DNA of 5,896 nt from Novosphingobium sp. (GTDB lineage Bacteria; Pseudomonadota; Alphaproteobacteria; Sphingomonadales; Sphingomonadaceae), in the NCBI GenBank assembly GCA_021299075.1, contig JAJTFU010000127.1, positions 1 to 5,896 of the forward strand, in the 5' to 3' direction. The stretch's first letter is position 1, and every line of letters starts with the position of its first letter. The notes beneath the pieces are model-generated. The model was not told the origin of the DNA, made no database searches, and saw only the letters and a program-made list of their open reading frames with translations. Shown here one piece after another: positions 1 through 5,177 of the stretch. A program made the position numbers and the translations under genes.

Positions 1-806
1 GTGGCAAGGCGCCCCTTGCCCAGCCAGAGCGAGTCCTCGAGTCCCACCCTGACATGCCCGCCCATCGCCGCCGCCATCGCAGCCACTCGCATCTGCGATT
101 GCCCCGCGCCCAGCACCGACCAGCGATAATTGTCGCCAAAGAGTCGGTCTGCCGTACGCTTCATATGGGCGACGTCATCAGGATGGGCGCCGATGCCCCC
201 CAGAAGTCCAAAGCAGGTCTGGATGAACAGTGGTGCCTGGACCAGGCCTTCGCTCCAGAAGTAATGAAGGTTGTAGAGGTGCGCCGTGTCGTAGCATTCG
301 AACTCGTAGCGTGCGCCGGTCGCATTCAGCGTTTCGAGCGCGTAGCGGATATCCTTGAAGCTGTTGCGGAAGACGAGGTCGTGCGAGCCTTCCAGCATCG
401 GCTCTTCCCAGTCGAATTTGAATTCCTTGTACCGCTTGAGCATCGGGAACAGGCCGAAGTTCATCGACCCCATATTGATGCTGGCCACTTCCGGCTTCCA
501 GACGGCGGCAGGGCGGACGCGTTCCTCGACGGGCATGTAGGGTGAGCCGCCAGTGGTAAGGTTGATCACCACATCGCTGCGTTGCTTGATCACTTTCAGG
601 AAGGGCTCAAACGCTTCGGGCGATTGGTCGGGCCGACCATCCTTAGGATCACGGGCATGCAGATGGACGATCGCAGCCCCCGCCTGTGCCGCACCCAGCG
701 CGGATTCGGCGATCTCCTGCGCGGTCACCGGCAGGTGCGGCGACATCGACGGCGTATGGATCGAGCCGGTAACCGCGCAACTAATAATGACCTTGCCTGC
801 ACTCAC
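1..806 (-). CDS. Beta-keto acid cleavage enzyme (BKACE / DUF849 family), 3' end outside window
   Basis: The family converts a beta-keto acid plus acetyl-CoA to acetoacetate and a new acyl-CoA, using a divalent metal in a TIM barrel, in the cytoplasm. The visible 268 codons include the diagnostic CAVTGSIHTPSMSPHLP start (residues 10-26), the metal-binding HLHARDP motif (His48, His50), NLTTGG (82-87), YEFECYD (167-173) and VRVGLED (252-258). Compared from memory with the 3-keto-5-aminohexanoate enzyme Kce, His48/His50/Glu257 match the metal ligands, and Arg253, Asp258 and Glu170 match the catalytic or substrate residues. Ile16 replaces the Glu14 thought to hold the substrate amino group, so the substrate is probably not an amino acid. 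The GTG start at 806-804 is chosen because GAGGAG lies 6 nt upstream and no ATG fits. About 25 extra residues lie between residues 84 and 170 relative to Kce. The C-terminus, perhaps 30-40 residues, is missing. Family is near certain; substrate is unknown. Confidence 0.93.
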   Translation of the reverse strand, partial: MSAGKVIISCAVTGSIHTPSMSPHLPVTAQEIAESALGAAQAGAAIVHLHARDPKDGRPDQSPEAFEPFLKVIKQRSDVVINLTTGGSPYMPVEERVRPAAVWKPEVASINMGSMNFGLFPMLKRYKEFKFDWEEPMLEGSHDLVFRNSFKDIRYALETLNATGARYEFECYDTAHLYNLHYFWSEGLVQAPLFIQTCFGLLGGIGAHPDDVAHMKRTADRLFGDNYRWSVLGAGQSQMRVAAMAAAMGGHVRVGLEDSLWLGKGRLA

Positions 807-812
807 AACGGT

Positions 813-818
813 CTCCTC
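813..818 (-). promoter_or_regulatory. Ribosome binding site of the BKACE gene
   Basis: On the minus strand GAGGAG stands 6 nt before GTG at 806-804. It is the only good Shine-Dalgarno match near the conserved N-terminus and decides the GTG start. Confidence 0.75.
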
Positions 819-826
819 GCAGCGAA

Positions 827-844
827 GCCAAGGCGGACCTTGGC
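827..844 (-). repeat. Hairpin in the BKACE 5' leader
   Basis: The arms GCCAAGG (827-833) and CCTTGGC (838-844) are perfectly complementary over 7 bp with a 4-nt loop. In the BKACE transcript the hairpin would end 8 nt before the GAGGAG ribosome binding site. There is no T-run on either side in either direction, so it is not an intrinsic terminator. It could stabilise the message or affect initiation; that is inference. Confidence 0.5.
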
Positions 845-848
845 GGAG

Positions 849-861
849 TTGCGAATCGCAA
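849..861. repeat. 13-bp palindrome TTGCGAATCGCAA
   Basis: TTGCGA and TCGCAA are perfect inverted arms around one central base. It lies between the leader hairpin and the first TetR-type site, on the BKACE side of the control region. Its sequence is unlike the TCAA(T/G)TGA sites, so it could bind a different regulator, or be chance. No regulator can be named. Confidence 0.4.
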
Positions 862-867
862 TACAAA

Positions 868-887
868 ACCTGTTCACTTGATCAGTT
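868..887. promoter_or_regulatory. Putative TetR operator O1 in the divergent control region
   Basis: The site ACCTGTTCACTTGATCAGTT pairs at 7 of 10 positions as an inverted repeat and matches the strong operator at 1694-1713 at 13 of 20 positions. Its core TCACTTGA (874-881) is the exact reverse complement of the core of the site at 906-913. It lies nearer the BKACE gene and would overlap the -35 region of a weak candidate promoter for the hydrolase operon. Binding by the local TetR protein is inferred from the shared sequence. Confidence 0.55.
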
Positions 888-901
888 AAATAAGCTATAT
901 A
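873..901 (+). promoter_or_regulatory. Weak candidate promoter of the hydrolase-led operon
   Basis: TTCACT (873-878; 4 of 6 to TTGACA) is followed after 17 bp by TATATA (896-901; 4 of 6 to TATAAT). TATATT at 898-903 is a better -10 on its own but has a 19-bp spacer. The AT-rich stretch 885-905 stands out from the GC-rich surroundings. O1 would cover the -35 and O2 would begin at the -10, as expected for repression, but the exact promoter is uncertain. I could not pick a convincing BKACE promoter on the other strand. Confidence 0.35.
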
Positions 902-919
902 TTGTTCAAGTGACAAGCC
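900..919. promoter_or_regulatory. Putative TetR operator O2 in the divergent control region
   Basis: Positions 900-914 (TATTGTTCAAGTGAC) match 14 of 15 bases of the tetR-promoter operator at 1694-1708. The left arm is complete while the far right arm has decayed. The core TCAAGTGA (906-913) forms an inverted pair with the O1 core, centres 32 bp apart, about three helical turns. It begins 52 nt before the hydrolase ATG, where a repressor would block transcription start or escape. Confidence 0.68.
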
Positions 920-935
920 CTAAAACCGAAGCGAT

Positions 936-941
936 AAGGAG
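936..941 (+). promoter_or_regulatory. Ribosome binding site of the hydrolase gene
   Basis: AAGGAG lies 10 nt before ATG 952-954. It supports this start over the long in-frame open stretch that continues upstream. Confidence 0.65.
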
Positions 942-951
942 TGCACCCGGA

Positions 952-1689
952 ATGCCAGCCATCATCCTGATCCATGGCGCCTGGCACGACGCCCGCTGCT
1001 GGCACGCGGTCAAACCGATTCTCGAGGGACTCGGGCACAGCGTCAGCACACCCGATCTGCCCGGCCACGGCCAGCGCCAGGGCGAACTCTGGAGCGCCAC
1101 GCTGGGAGGCTATGCGCGAACGGCAATCGCTGCGGCGCGCAAGGCGAAGGCTCGACCCGTGCTCGTGGGCCACAGCCTGGGAGGGGCGGTGATCACCGAG
1201 GCTGCGGCACGCGAGCCGACCCTATTTTCTGGACTGGTCTATCTCTGCGCCTTTGTTCCGCAACCTGGCGAATCGTTGGTGACTCTGGCCAGTCGCGACC
1301 ATGATGGCAGCGTTCCTCGCTCGGTTTTGCGCGGTTTGTGGACTACCGGGTTTCGCCAAGACCGTGCTGCGGACGTGTTTTACAACCGCTGTCCTGACGA
1401 AGTCGCGGCAGGCGCCGCGGCGGCAATTCAGCGCCAGCCCAATCTCCCAACGCTTCAGCGCCTGTCGCGGCCCCGCGGACCCTCTCCGGCTCGCAGTTAT
1501 GTCCTGTGCTCGGATGATCGGGCGATTTCGCCCGGGCATCAGCGCTGGATGGCCGAGCGGGCTGGGATTGAAAACCTTCTGGAGCGCGACTGGGACCATT
1601 CACCCTTCCTTTCCGCCCCGGACGAGCTTGCGCGGTTGTTGTCTGACCTGGCCTTTGCACAACAAGCGGATCCGCGAAACAGCGGTTGA
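952..1689 (+). CDS. Alpha/beta-fold hydrolase (esterase / hydroxynitrile-lyase-like type)
   Basis: A 245-residue cytoplasmic alpha/beta hydrolase without signal peptide. The oxyanion-hole loop IHGAWHD (7-13) and DLPGHG (35-40) precede the nucleophile elbow GHSLGG (73-78, Ser75). The acid is probably Asp189 in CSDDRAI, and the base His216 in WDHSPFL. The short chain, small cap region and HSPFLS end resemble plant salicylate-esterase or hydroxynitrile-lyase-like proteins common in bacterial catabolic clusters. The reaction could be cleavage of an ester, lactone or ring-fission product; the sequence does not decide. The ATG at 952 begins exactly at the first beta-strand and has AAGGAG upstream. 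The reading frame stays open back to 553, but that part overlaps BKACE and the control region and has no family similarity. First gene of the plus-strand operon; its stop codon overlaps the -35 element of the next promoter. Confidence 0.9.
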   Translation: MPAIILIHGAWHDARCWHAVKPILEGLGHSVSTPDLPGHGQRQGELWSATLGGYARTAIAAARKAKARPVLVGHSLGGAVITEAAAREPTLFSGLVYLCAFVPQPGESLVTLASRDHDGSVPRSVLRGLWTTGFRQDRAADVFYNRCPDEVAAGAAAAIQRQPNLPTLQRLSRPRGPSPARSYVLCSDDRAISPGHQRWMAERAGIENLLERDWDHSPFLSAPDELARLLSDLAFAQQADPRNSG

Positions 1690-1715
1690 CAAGTATTGTT
1701 CAATTGACCAATATT
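1686..1715 (+). promoter_or_regulatory. Promoter of the TetR-family gene
   Basis: A perfect TTGACA -35 (1686-1691) overlaps the hydrolase stop codon. AATATT (1710-1715, 4 of 6, 18-bp spacer) or CAATAT (1709-1714, 3 of 6, 17-bp spacer) serves as -10. Transcription would begin around 1721-1722, on or next to the ATG. The operator fills the spacer. Confidence 0.62.
1694..1713. promoter_or_regulatory. Putative TetR operator O3 (near-perfect 20-bp palindrome)
   Basis: TATTGTTCAATTGACCAATA pairs at 9 of 10 positions; only 1699/1708 mismatch. It sits between the -35 and -10 of the repressor's own promoter, so a bound dimer would exclude RNA polymerase, giving autoregulation. The same core occurs in the divergent region at O1 and O2. 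Size and symmetry are typical of TetR operators; the pairing with this protein is inferred from position. Confidence 0.8.
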
Positions 1716-1720
1716 TCGCC

Positions 1721-2398
1721 ATGTCCATTGATCAGCACGACCGCCCCAAACGCCGCCGCGCACTGGAACTCGCGGCGCGTGATCGCATTCTAGCCGCAGC
1801 ATTGTCGGCCTTCTCCGAGCGTGGGTTCGATGGCGCCTCGACCCGCGACATCGCCGCGGCGGCGGGCGTAGCGCAGGGACTGCTGACCTATCACTACGAG
1901 AGCAAGCAGGCGCTCTGGGAAGCGTCTGTCGGTTGGGCCTTCGGCCTGCTATTCGACGAGTTCAAGGATTCGGCGGAGATCTATCGCGATCTCGATCCGC
2001 AGACCCGTCTGCGCGCCGCGCTCAAGCGCTTCGTTCGCTTTGTCGCGCGCCATCCCGAAGTGCATCGGCTGATGATGCATGAAGGGCCAAGCGACAGCCC
2101 GCGCCTGCGCTGGATTGTCTCGCGCTACCTCAAGCCCTTTTTCGCTGAGGCGGAATCCTTCATCCGTCCGGCGCTGCCGCGGGTCGACATGGTCCATTTC
2201 TACTATGCGCTGGTTGGCGCCATGTCGCACGCCTTTGCAGTCGCGCCCGAGTTCAGGCTGCTGACGGGCCGCGATCCGATGGAGTCCGAGACCGTCGAAA
2301 CCCACGCCTCGATCGTGGTCGATTGGCTGATCGACGGTGCGCTGGTACAGCAAGCGGCCATCGAGCAGCGTGAGCTGCTGGCGGCAAGAAACGTCTGA
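1721..2398 (+). CDS. TetR/AcrR-family transcriptional repressor
   Basis: A 225-residue one-component regulator. A basic N-terminus (KRRR, 10-13) leads into the DNA-binding domain: helix 1 DRILAAALSAFSERGFDGAS (21-40), then the helix-turn-helix TRDIAAAAGVAQGLLTYHY (41-59) and SKQALW (61-66). The rest is a variable helical ligand-binding and dimer domain (about 70-225) containing RFVARHPEVHRLMMHE, as in regulators of aromatic and lipid catabolism. The ligand cannot be read from sequence; a pathway substrate or CoA ester is the natural guess. ATG 1721 starts just before the domain; no Shine-Dalgarno is visible, and the predicted transcription start is at or beside the ATG. The gene ends 2 nt before the next one, so repressor and first monooxygenase are probably cotranscribed. 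Likely controls itself through O3 and the divergent promoters through O1/O2. Confidence 0.93.
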   Translation: MSIDQHDRPKRRRALELAARDRILAAALSAFSERGFDGASTRDIAAAAGVAQGLLTYHYESKQALWEASVGWAFGLLFDEFKDSAEIYRDLDPQTRLRAALKRFVRFVARHPEVHRLMMHEGPSDSPRLRWIVSRYLKPFFAEAESFIRPALPRVDMVHFYYALVGAMSHAFAVAPEFRLLTGRDPMESETVETHASIVVDWLIDGALVQQAAIEQRELLAARNV

Positions 2399-2400
2399 CC

Positions 2401-3636
2401 ATGACGCGCGGGGCCGCAACACCAATTCACGCGGTCATCGTCGGCGCCGGCATCGGCGGCCTGGCGACCGCCATGGCATTGGCACGCAAGGGGATCGGCG
2501 TAACGATCTGCGAACGAGCACCGGAATTGAGCGAGGTCGGCGCCGGCATCCAAATTTCTCCCAATGCAACGCGTTTGCTGATCGGTTGGGGCCTTGGCGA
2601 AACCTTGGACCGGGTCGCGTTCCGGCCGGAAGCGGTCGAAGCTCGCGGTTGGAAGCGAGGCAATCCGATCAGCCTGACCCCGCTGGGCGATGCTGTGACG
2701 CAGCGCTTTGGCGCGCCTTACCTTCATATTCACCGGGCCGACATGGTTAGCTTGCTGGCGGACGCGATCCGCAGCGAGCCGCTAATCGATCTGCGTCTGG
2801 CAATGGCCTGTGAGACATTCGATCTGGGCGGTAGACCGGCATTGGTTGCAGCAGACGGGCGCAAAGTCGCCGGTGATGTGCTGATCGGCGCAGATGGCAT
2901 CCAAAGCGCGGTCCGGTTCGCCATGTTCGGGCCAGAGAAGCCGCGCTTCACCGGAAACGTCGCCTGGCGCGGAGTCGTTCCGGCGACCGCGTTGAAGGGG
3001 GTGCGGATTCCTCCGGTCGCCGGGCTCTGGATGGGGCCAGGAGCGCACTTCGTGCACTACTATGTGCGCCGCGGCGAGCTGATTAACTTCGTTGGTGTTG
3101 TCGAGACGGGTGACTGGCAGGAGGAATCCTGGTCAACTCGCGGTTCCAAGGGCCAACTGATGCGCGATTTCGGCGATTGGCATCCGATCGTCCAAGCCAT
3201 CGTCAATGCCGCCCCTGATGAGGGCTGCTTCCGTTGGGCCCTGTTCGATCGCGACCCGATACCCCACTGGGGTCGCGGGGCCGCAACTTTGTTGGGCGAT
3301 GCCTGCCACCCAACCTTGCCCTTCATGGCGCAGGGTGCCTGCATGGCGATCGAAGACGCGGCCGTGCTGGCCGAGTGCCTCGAGGGATCTGGAACAGACG
3401 AAATTCCCGAGCGGCTGAGGCGCTATGAATCGCTGCGTCGCGACAGGACGGCGGCGATCCAGCTCGGCTCGCGCCGCAACGCGGCGCTCTATCATCTCCG
3501 TCCGCCGCTCAGTTGGGCTCGCAACCGGAAGATGCGAGCCGGAAAGGGGCTGGGTGCACAGATGGAGCAGCTCTATGCCTACGATGCGATCAGCGCTGCA
3601 TCGCCAGGACGACCACAGAGGGTGCGGCAGCAATGA
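2401..3636 (+). CDS. FAD-dependent monooxygenase, salicylate-hydroxylase / NicC-like (class A)
   Basis: A 411-residue single-component flavoprotein that should use NAD(P)H and O2 to hydroxylate an aromatic or heteroaromatic acid, possibly with loss of the carboxyl group. It shows the FAD dinucleotide motif GAGIGG (15-20) with Glu38 for the ribose, GAGIQISPNA (47-56), the DG motif GADGIQSAVR (163-172) and the GD motif GDACHPTLPFMAQGA (299-313). From memory of 6-hydroxynicotinate 3-monooxygenase NicC, His216, Tyr220 and His303 align with its His211, Tyr215 and His302, while its His47 is Gln51 here. Kin include salicylate 1-hydroxylase and 3-hydroxybenzoate 6-hydroxylase, so family is firm and substrate open. 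Begins 2 nt after the repressor stop with no clear ribosome binding site, suggesting coupled translation; its end overlaps the next start in ATGA. No signal peptide. Confidence 0.92.
   Translation: MTRGAATPIHAVIVGAGIGGLATAMALARKGIGVTICERAPELSEVGAGIQISPNATRLLIGWGLGETLDRVAFRPEAVEARGWKRGNPISLTPLGDAVTQRFGAPYLHIHRADMVSLLADAIRSEPLIDLRLAMACETFDLGGRPALVAADGRKVAGDVLIGADGIQSAVRFAMFGPEKPRFTGNVAWRGVVPATALKGVRIPPVAGLWMGPGAHFVHYYVRRGELINFVGVVETGDWQEESWSTRGSKGQLMRDFGDWHPIVQAIVNAAPDEGCFRWALFDRDPIPHWGRGAATLLGDACHPTLPFMAQGACMAIEDAAVLAECLEGSGTDEIPERLRRYESLRRDRTAAIQLGSRRNAALYHLRPPLSWARNRKMRAGKGLGAQMEQLYAYDAISAASPGRPQRVRQQ
3618..3622 (+). promoter_or_regulatory. Ribosome binding site of the MhpA-like gene
   Basis: GAGGG lies inside the end of the preceding gene, 10 nt before ATG 3633-3635. 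With the ATGA overlap it supports this start over in-frame codons further upstream, such as ATG 3513. Confidence 0.5.
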
Positions 3637-5177
3637 CCGATCCAAGCCATCAATTCGACGTCATCATCATCGGCTATGGCCCGGTCGGCGCGACTGCGGC
3701 GCTGTTGCTGCGCCAGCGCGGACTGTCCGTTGCGGTCATCGATCGGCTGACCGAACCCTTCCCGCTTCCTCGCGCGGCGATACTGGATGGCGAAGTGGCC
3801 CGCCTGTTGCAGAACCTGGGCATCAAGGACGCGATGGGAGAAGACCTGCAGCAGCTTCGTGGCGGAGGATTCCGGACTGCCGAGCTGCAGCCGATCGGGC
3901 CCGATCTGGTCTATCCTGAAGGTGCGCTCGGCAGTCAGGGCCATTTTGATTCTCACTCTTTCCACCAGCCAACCTTCGAGCGGGTTCTGCGTAACCGGGC
4001 AGTGGCACAAGGCGTCTGCACCTATCTGGGCTACGAGGCGGCCCTGCCGGTGCAGGATGCTGACGCTGTGTCCGTCGCCGCAACGCCGAGCGCTGGCGGC
4101 GAACCGGTGATCCTCAGCGGGCGATGGCTGATCGCGGCAGATGGCGCGGCAAGTCCGGTTCGCGAGGGTCTGGGGATCGAGTGGGGCAGCCTCGGCTACG
4201 ATCGCGACTGGCTGGTACTTGACCTGATCCTGACCGATCCCGCGTTGCAGCTGCCAGAGATCGGCCTGCAGGTCTGCGATCCGGAGCGGATTCACACCTA
4301 TGTGCCCATGGCCGCCAAACGGCGGCGCTGGGAGACCATCTTCAATCCTGGCGACACGCGCGAGGAGATGCTTGATCCCGCCAGGCAATGGCAGCTGCTT
4401 TCGCGCTATCTGACCCCCGATCAGGCCGTGATCGAGCGCGCGGCGGCCTATCAGTTCCACTCGGCGATTGCGGCGCAATGGCAGGTTGGGCGAATCTTTC
4501 TGGCCGGCGACGCCGCGCACCAGACCGCGCCGTTCTTGGGCCAGGGACTGTGCACCGGACTGCGCGATGTGGCCAACCTTGCCTGGAAGTTCGACTTCGT
4601 CAAACGCGGGCTATTGCCGGAAAGTGCTCTGGCGAGCTACCAGATCGAACGCCAGCCGCATGCGCGCGATACGGTCGACCATGCTGTCGCGATCGGCAAG
4701 CTGATGGATGCCCTTGCGCAGGCGCAGATCGATGGCAAATGGCCGACCGATTTGAGCGCGCTTTACGGCGGAAGCCGCACCCGGGAACACCTTTCCGGCG
4801 GCATTCTGGCTAGCCCGATTGGCGATGAAGCCAACAATCTGGTCGGTACGCTTGCTCCCCAGCCGCAGGTCCATGATCGCGGCGATATACGCCTGCTCGA
4901 CGATGCAATCGGCACCGGCTTTCGCCTGCTAAGTGCCGCGCCGCTTGACCTGCATGCTAGTCAGCGTTTTGCATTTGCGGCCCTTGGCGGGCTCATCTGC
5001 GAACTGCCGGCCGATCGCCGCGCCTCACCACAGCTAGACGCCATGCTTGGCCAGTACGAGGCTGTGCTGGTCCGTCCGGATCACTATGTCTTCGGTGTCA
5101 GCACTCCCCAGCGCTCGCCGGAGGCTCTGCTCAATGAACTCCTGGCGCATTTCCTGGAGCCGATCCATGGGGCCTGA
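3633..5177 (+). CDS. MhpA-like FAD-dependent aromatic hydroxylase (class A)
   Basis: A 514-residue flavoprotein hydroxylase of the 3-(3-hydroxyphenyl)propionate hydroxylase / phenol hydroxylase type, expected to add an ortho hydroxyl to a phenolic substrate with NAD(P)H and O2. Motifs: GYGPVG (14-19) with Asp37, PRAAILDGE (46-54), the DG motif AADGAASPVR (168-177), and the GD motif GDAAHQTAPFLGQGLCTG (292-309) followed by RDVANLAWK. The C-terminal region after about 430 (LLDDAIGTGFRLL, RPDHYVFG at 481-488) fits the thioredoxin-like dimer domain of this subfamily. About 40 residues shorter than E. coli MhpA (554, from memory). ATG 3633 overlaps the previous stop as ATGA; the 40-codon in-frame extension back to 3513 lies inside the preceding gene and lacks similarity. 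The true phenolic substrate is not evident, and calling it MhpA would be unsafe. Confidence 0.92.
   Translation: MTDPSHQFDVIIIGYGPVGATAALLLRQRGLSVAVIDRLTEPFPLPRAAILDGEVARLLQNLGIKDAMGEDLQQLRGGGFRTAELQPIGPDLVYPEGALGSQGHFDSHSFHQPTFERVLRNRAVAQGVCTYLGYEAALPVQDADAVSVAATPSAGGEPVILSGRWLIAADGAASPVREGLGIEWGSLGYDRDWLVLDLILTDPALQLPEIGLQVCDPERIHTYVPMAAKRRRWETIFNPGDTREEMLDPARQWQLLSRYLTPDQAVIERAAAYQFHSAIAAQWQVGRIFLAGDAAHQTAPFLGQGLCTGLRDVANLAWKFDFVKRGLLPESALASYQIERQPHARDTVDHAVAIGKLMDALAQAQIDGKWPTDLSALYGGSRTREHLSGGILASPIGDEANNLVGTLAPQPQVHDRGDIRLLDDAIGTGFRLLSAAPLDLHASQRFAFAALGGLICELPADRRASPQLDAMLGQYEAVLVRPDHYVFGVSTPQRSPEALLNELLAHFLEPIHGA
5156..5159 (+). promoter_or_regulatory. Ribosome binding site of the acyl-CoA ligase gene
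   Basis: GGAG lies 7 nt before ATG 5167-5169, inside the end of the MhpA-like gene. It fixes the start that overlaps the preceding stop by 11 nt. Confidence 0.65.

Noticed and set aside
54..545. Plus-strand open frame of 163 codons opposite BKACE
   Set aside because: The minus strand encodes conserved BKACE motifs along the whole stretch; the plus-strand frame is low-complexity and Arg/His-rich at its start.
827..844. Hairpin considered as an intrinsic terminator
   Set aside because: There is no T-run after the stem on either strand, and it lies in a leader, not after a gene.
553..951. Upstream in-frame extension of the hydrolase gene by 133 codons
   Set aside because: It runs antisense through the BKACE N-terminus and the control region, shows no alpha/beta hydrolase features, and lacks a ribosome binding site, while ATG 952 starts at the first beta-strand with AAGGAG upstream.
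1301..1720. Upstream in-frame extension of the TetR gene
   Set aside because: It overlaps the hydrolase gene in another frame, and the repressor's basic N-terminus and first helix follow ATG 1721 directly, preceded by a promoter and operator.
1727..1735. ATTGATCAG just inside the tetR gene, similar to the TTGATCAG of O1
   Set aside because: It shares only one half-site, is not symmetric over the operator length, and GATCA strings also occur in coding sequence at 562-566 and 588-592, so chance is likely.
3579..4520. Minus-strand open frame of 313 codons opposite the MhpA-like gene
   Set aside because: The plus strand carries all FAD motifs of a full-length hydroxylase. The antisense frame has no recognisable domain and is an expected by-product of GC-rich codon use.
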